From CAVQBP01 sp964448105 (GTDB taxonomy: Bacteria; Bacteroidota; Ignavibacteria; Ignavibacteriales; Ignavibacteriaceae), in NCBI GenBank assembly GCA_964448105.1, contig CAYUVK010000113.1, positions 1-16,659 of the forward strand: DNA of 16,659 bases. Direction: 5' to 3'. Of this stretch, positions 14,467 through 16,659 are shown in pieces (within the stretch, counting starts at the first letter, position 1; every line of letters begins with the position of its first letter). Position numbers and translations under genes: made by a program. The notes beneath the pieces were generated by a model. That model saw only the letters and a program-made list of their open reading frames with translations, was not told where the DNA came from and searched no databases.

Positions 14467-15050
14467 TAGCATTAATTGATTATGGAGCCGGCAACGTTGC
14501 ATCTGTTGCTAATGCATTAAATGAACTTGAGCAGAAATATAAAATAACAAATAACGAATCTGAAATTTGTAAAGCCGATAAAGTAATCTTTCCCGGCGTA
14601 GGTGAAGCATCTTTCGCAATAAAACAATTACACAAGTTAAATTTGTATTCCCTTCTTAGAATTATTAAAAGACCCATTCTGGGTGTTTGCCTTGGTTTGC
14701 AGTTAATGGCAGATTATTCTACTGAAGGAAACATAGCTTGTTTGGGAATTTTCCCGGGAGATGTTTTAAAATTTGATGCAAAAAAAGTTAAAGTCCCGCA
14801 TATGGGATGGAATGATATTCGTTTAAAAAAAGAGAGCAAATTATTTTCCGGTATTAAAGAAGGAGAAAGATTTTATTTTGCCAATTCTTATTATTTACCG
14901 GTCAATGAATATACAACTTCGTATTGCAATAATAGTGTGGATTTTTCTGCTTCAATGGAAAAAGATAATTTTTATGGAGTACAATTCCATCCTGAAAAAT
15001 CGAGCGATGCCGGGCTAAAAGTATTAAAAAATTTTTTAGAATTATGCTGA
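14463..15050 (+). CDS. hisH: Imidazole glycerol phosphate synthase, glutaminase subunit HisH (195 aa)
   Basis: A class I glutamine amidotransferase that supplies ammonia through a channel to HisF. The catalytic triad is visible: Cys76 in GVCLGLQ, His176 and Glu178 in QFHPEKS. The oxyanion strand FPGVG (43-47) and VPHMGWN (111-117) are also present. One oddity is that the usual YFVHSY block reads YFANSYY, with Asn141 where His is normal. The Cys-His-Glu triad is unaffected. The ATG start overlaps the hisB stop in ATGA, a translational-coupling arrangement, and the end overlaps hisA by 7 nt. Confidence 0.96.
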   Translation: MIALIDYGAGNVASVANALNELEQKYKITNNESEICKADKVIFPGVGEASFAIKQLHKLNLYSLLRIIKRPILGVCLGLQLMADYSTEGNIACLGIFPGDVLKFDAKKVKVPHMGWNDIRLKKESKLFSGIKEGERFYFANSYYLPVNEYTTSYCNNSVDFSASMEKDNFYGVQFHPEKSSDAGLKVLKNFLELC

Positions 15051-15784
15051 TTATTCCTTCCATTGATATATATGAAAACAAGGTTGTAAGGTTAGCAAAG
15101 GGAGATTTTAATAATGTCTCTTACTATTCAAGTTCTCCTCTAAACCAGGCTAGACTTTATGAATCTTTAGGCTTTAAATTAATTCATATTGTTGATCTCG
15201 AAGGATCTAGAACCGGGAAGTTCACAGCAATTAATTCAATTAGAGAAATAAAGGAAAAAACAAATTTAAAAGTTGAGTTTGGCGGAGGAATAAGAATCTC
15301 AAAAGATGCAGAAGAATTATTTTCTGCAGGCATTGACTATATTGTTATAGGTTCGTTATCAATTAAAAATAAAAATGAATTTGAAGTTATTGTTGAAAAT
15401 AATTTGCCCGAAAATATTGTTGCGGCCGCTGATGTAAAGAATGAAATGATTCTTATTTCCGGGTGGACAGAAGAAACTCAAATATCAATTTATTCACATA
15501 TTGATTATTGTAAAAATCTTGGCATCAATAAATTTTTGGTTACAGATGTTTCGAGAGATGGAATGCTGTCCGGCACAAACAAAGTTCTTTATAAAAAAAT
15601 TTTAAAAGGATACCTAGAAATAAATTTAATTGCTTCCGGCGGAATAAAAGATATGAAAGATATAAAAGGTCTGAAGGAAATAAATCCATATGGTGTAGTT
15701 GTCGGGAAAGCAATTTATGAAAATAAAATTGACTTAAAGGAGCTGGCAGAATTTGCTTTGCAAGAGAATAATCCCCTGTCTTGA
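15044..15784 (+). CDS. hisA: ProFAR isomerase HisA (246 aa)
   Basis: 1-(5-phosphoribosyl)-5-[(5-phosphoribosylamino)methylideneamino]imidazole-4-carboxamide isomerase, a TIM barrel catalysing the Amadori rearrangement of ProFAR to PRFAR. Acid/base residues Asp8 (IPSIDIY) and Asp130 (AAADVKN) are present. So are FGGGIR (79-84), SGW (139-141), TDVSRDGML (167-175), ASGGI (197-201) and a VVVGKAIYE phosphate loop near the C-terminus. It is distinguished from HisF by IDIYENKVVRL at the start. Its 5' end lies within hisH, and its last 32 nt overlap hisF in another frame. Confidence 0.96.
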   Translation: MLIIPSIDIYENKVVRLAKGDFNNVSYYSSSPLNQARLYESLGFKLIHIVDLEGSRTGKFTAINSIREIKEKTNLKVEFGGGIRISKDAEELFSAGIDYIVIGSLSIKNKNEFEVIVENNLPENIVAAADVKNEMILISGWTEETQISIYSHIDYCKNLGINKFLVTDVSRDGMLSGTNKVLYKKILKGYLEINLIASGGIKDMKDIKGLKEINPYGVVVGKAIYENKIDLKELAEFALQENNPLS

Positions 15785-16508
15785 TGTAAAAGAAGGCAGG
15801 GTGGTAAAAGGAACAAATTTTATTAATTTAATCGATGCTGGTTCGCCGGTGGAATTAGCAGAAAGATATTCCAGGGAAGGAGCCGATGAGTTAGTTTTTT
15901 TGGATATTACCGCATCTCATGAAAAAAGAAAAATATTAATTAATCTTGTGGAAGAAGTTGCAAAAGCAGTTAGAATTCCTTTTACGGTTGGCGGCGGTAT
16001 TTCAGAAATAAAAGACATTGAAGCATTATTGAAGGCTGGTGCAGATAAAGTCTCATTAAATTCAGCAATCGTAAAAAATCATAATCTAATTACGGAATCG
16101 GCAAGGCAGTTTGGTTCACAGGCAACTGTTGCAGCAATTGATGTTAAATTTATCGGTGAAAAGTATAAAGTATTTATTAAAGGAGGCAGGGAAGAAACTA
16201 ACTTAGCGGGAATAGATTGGTGTAGGGAAGCTGTTGATAGAGGTGCCGGTGAAATTTTACTAACCTCAATGGATCGTGATGGTACAAAAGAAGGTTATGA
16301 TTTAAAGTTTTTAAAACAGCTAACCGATAATGTTTCAGTTCCGGTAATTGCTTCCGGCGGAGCAGGTAAAAAAGAAGATTTTCTTGATGCATTTAAAAAA
16401 GCCAATGCGGACGCATGTCTTGCTGCAAGCCTGTTTCATTTTAATATTTTACCTATTAAAGAGTTGAAGAATTATTTAAAAGAAAATAACGTTGTTGTAA
16501 GAATTTAA
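15753..16508 (+). CDS. hisF: Imidazole glycerol phosphate synthase, cyclase subunit HisF (251 aa)
   Basis: A TIM-barrel cyclase joining PRFAR and HisH-derived ammonia to give IGP and AICAR. Catalytic Asp11 (IIPCLDVKEGRVVKG) and Asp130 (VAAIDVK) are intact; LVFLDITASHE, FTVGGGI, TSMDRDGTKEGYD and PVIASGGAG are diagnostic. The start is TTG at 15753: only this codon gives the family N-terminus MLxKRIIPCLDV, and AAAGGAG (15736-15742) lies 10 nt before it. The 32-nt overlap with hisA is therefore likely real and suggests coupled translation. It is the last gene of the operon in the window; no hisI/hisE start is seen in the following 150 nt. Confidence 0.96.
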   Translation: MLCKRIIPCLDVKEGRVVKGTNFINLIDAGSPVELAERYSREGADELVFLDITASHEKRKILINLVEEVAKAVRIPFTVGGGISEIKDIEALLKAGADKVSLNSAIVKNHNLITESARQFGSQATVAAIDVKFIGEKYKVFIKGGREETNLAGIDWCREAVDRGAGEILLTSMDRDGTKEGYDLKFLKQLTDNVSVPVIASGGAGKKEDFLDAFKKANADACLAASLFHFNILPIKELKNYLKENNVVVRI

Positions 16509-16547
16509 TTTATAGTGAAGGTGATTAAAAAATAACGAAGTGTAATT

Positions 16548-16563
16548 TCGAAGAAGTCTTCGA
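16548..16563. terminator. Small hairpin after hisF
   Basis: TCGAAG/CTTCGA stem with an AAGT loop, 40 nt after the hisF stop, followed by TTGAATATTTT. A weak terminator at best, as the stem is short and the T-run is interrupted. Confidence 0.35.
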
Positions 16564-16575
16564 TTGAATATTTTG

Positions 16576-16659
16576 TACAGACGGAGATTTTTCCCCCCTG
16601 CCTGCCGAGTCTGTTGCACAACTATCGAAATGGCCTGAAAGTTGCAAAATGAAGAGAAA
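16576..16659. other. G+C-richer tail, possible edge of a mobile element or other foreign DNA
   Basis: The composition changes abruptly: a run of six C's, then CTGCCTGCCGAGTCTG and TGTTGCACAAC. ACAGAC (16576-16581) is complementary to GTCTGT near 16609-16614. No ORF can be judged before the window ends. The GTCTGTTGCA-type sequence reminds me of insertion-sequence ends, but I cannot name a family. Confidence 0.25.

Overview
The window is AT-rich DNA from a Gram-negative bacterium, most likely of the Bacteroidota/Chlorobiota group and plausibly Ignavibacteria-like. This placement is inferred from three things: an Omp85-type outer-membrane protein carrying a patatin domain, a long YidC with a large periplasmic domain and Lys in place of the usual hydrophilic-groove Arg, and HisB of the fused (bifunctional) lineage. 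No rRNA, tRNA, CRISPR array or complete mobile element was found.

Layout. Positions 1-192 (-) hold the start of a phosphate-binding protein gene (pstS). After a ~400 nt gap comes a small TPR-like hypothetical gene (597-1139, +), which converges on a large patatin-Omp85 fusion gene (1277-3994, -). Positions 4117-6776 (-) carry the classic origin-side cluster rpmH-rnpA-yidD-yidC. It is divergent from dnaA (7206-8594, +), and the ~430 nt between them has DnaA boxes and AT-rich tracts typical of oriC. dnaA ends at a strong intrinsic terminator. An AT-rich ~350 nt gap follows, then the 3' remnant of an M3 peptidase (Dcp-type) gene (8952-9506, -) and a small nucleotidyltransferase-fold gene (9596-9976, +).

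From ~10015 to 16508 (+) lies a tightly packed histidine operon, hisG-hisD-hisC-hisB-hisH-hisA-hisF. hisC/B, B/H, H/A and A/F overlap. The genes cover PRPP + ATP to phosphoribosyl-ATP (HisG), ProFAR isomerisation (HisA), the IGP synthase pair (HisH/HisF), IGP dehydration (HisB), transamination (HisC) and the final oxidation of histidinol (HisD). HisI/HisE are not in the window, and histidinol-phosphate phosphatase is not evident because the N-terminal HAD-like part of HisB has lost its catalytic motifs.

The most notable find is upstream of hisG. A 24-codon leader ORF (10077-10151) with five His codons, including His-Val-His-His-His, is followed by an intrinsic terminator. Three mutually exclusive pairings can be drawn: a 1:2 hairpin around the His codons, a 2:3 antiterminator of 13 pairs, and the 3:4 terminator. 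The spacing fits ribosome-mediated histidine attenuation. The second is the vestigial HAD domain on HisB. The last ~85 bases of the window turn locally G+C-rich and may be the edge of a mobile element.
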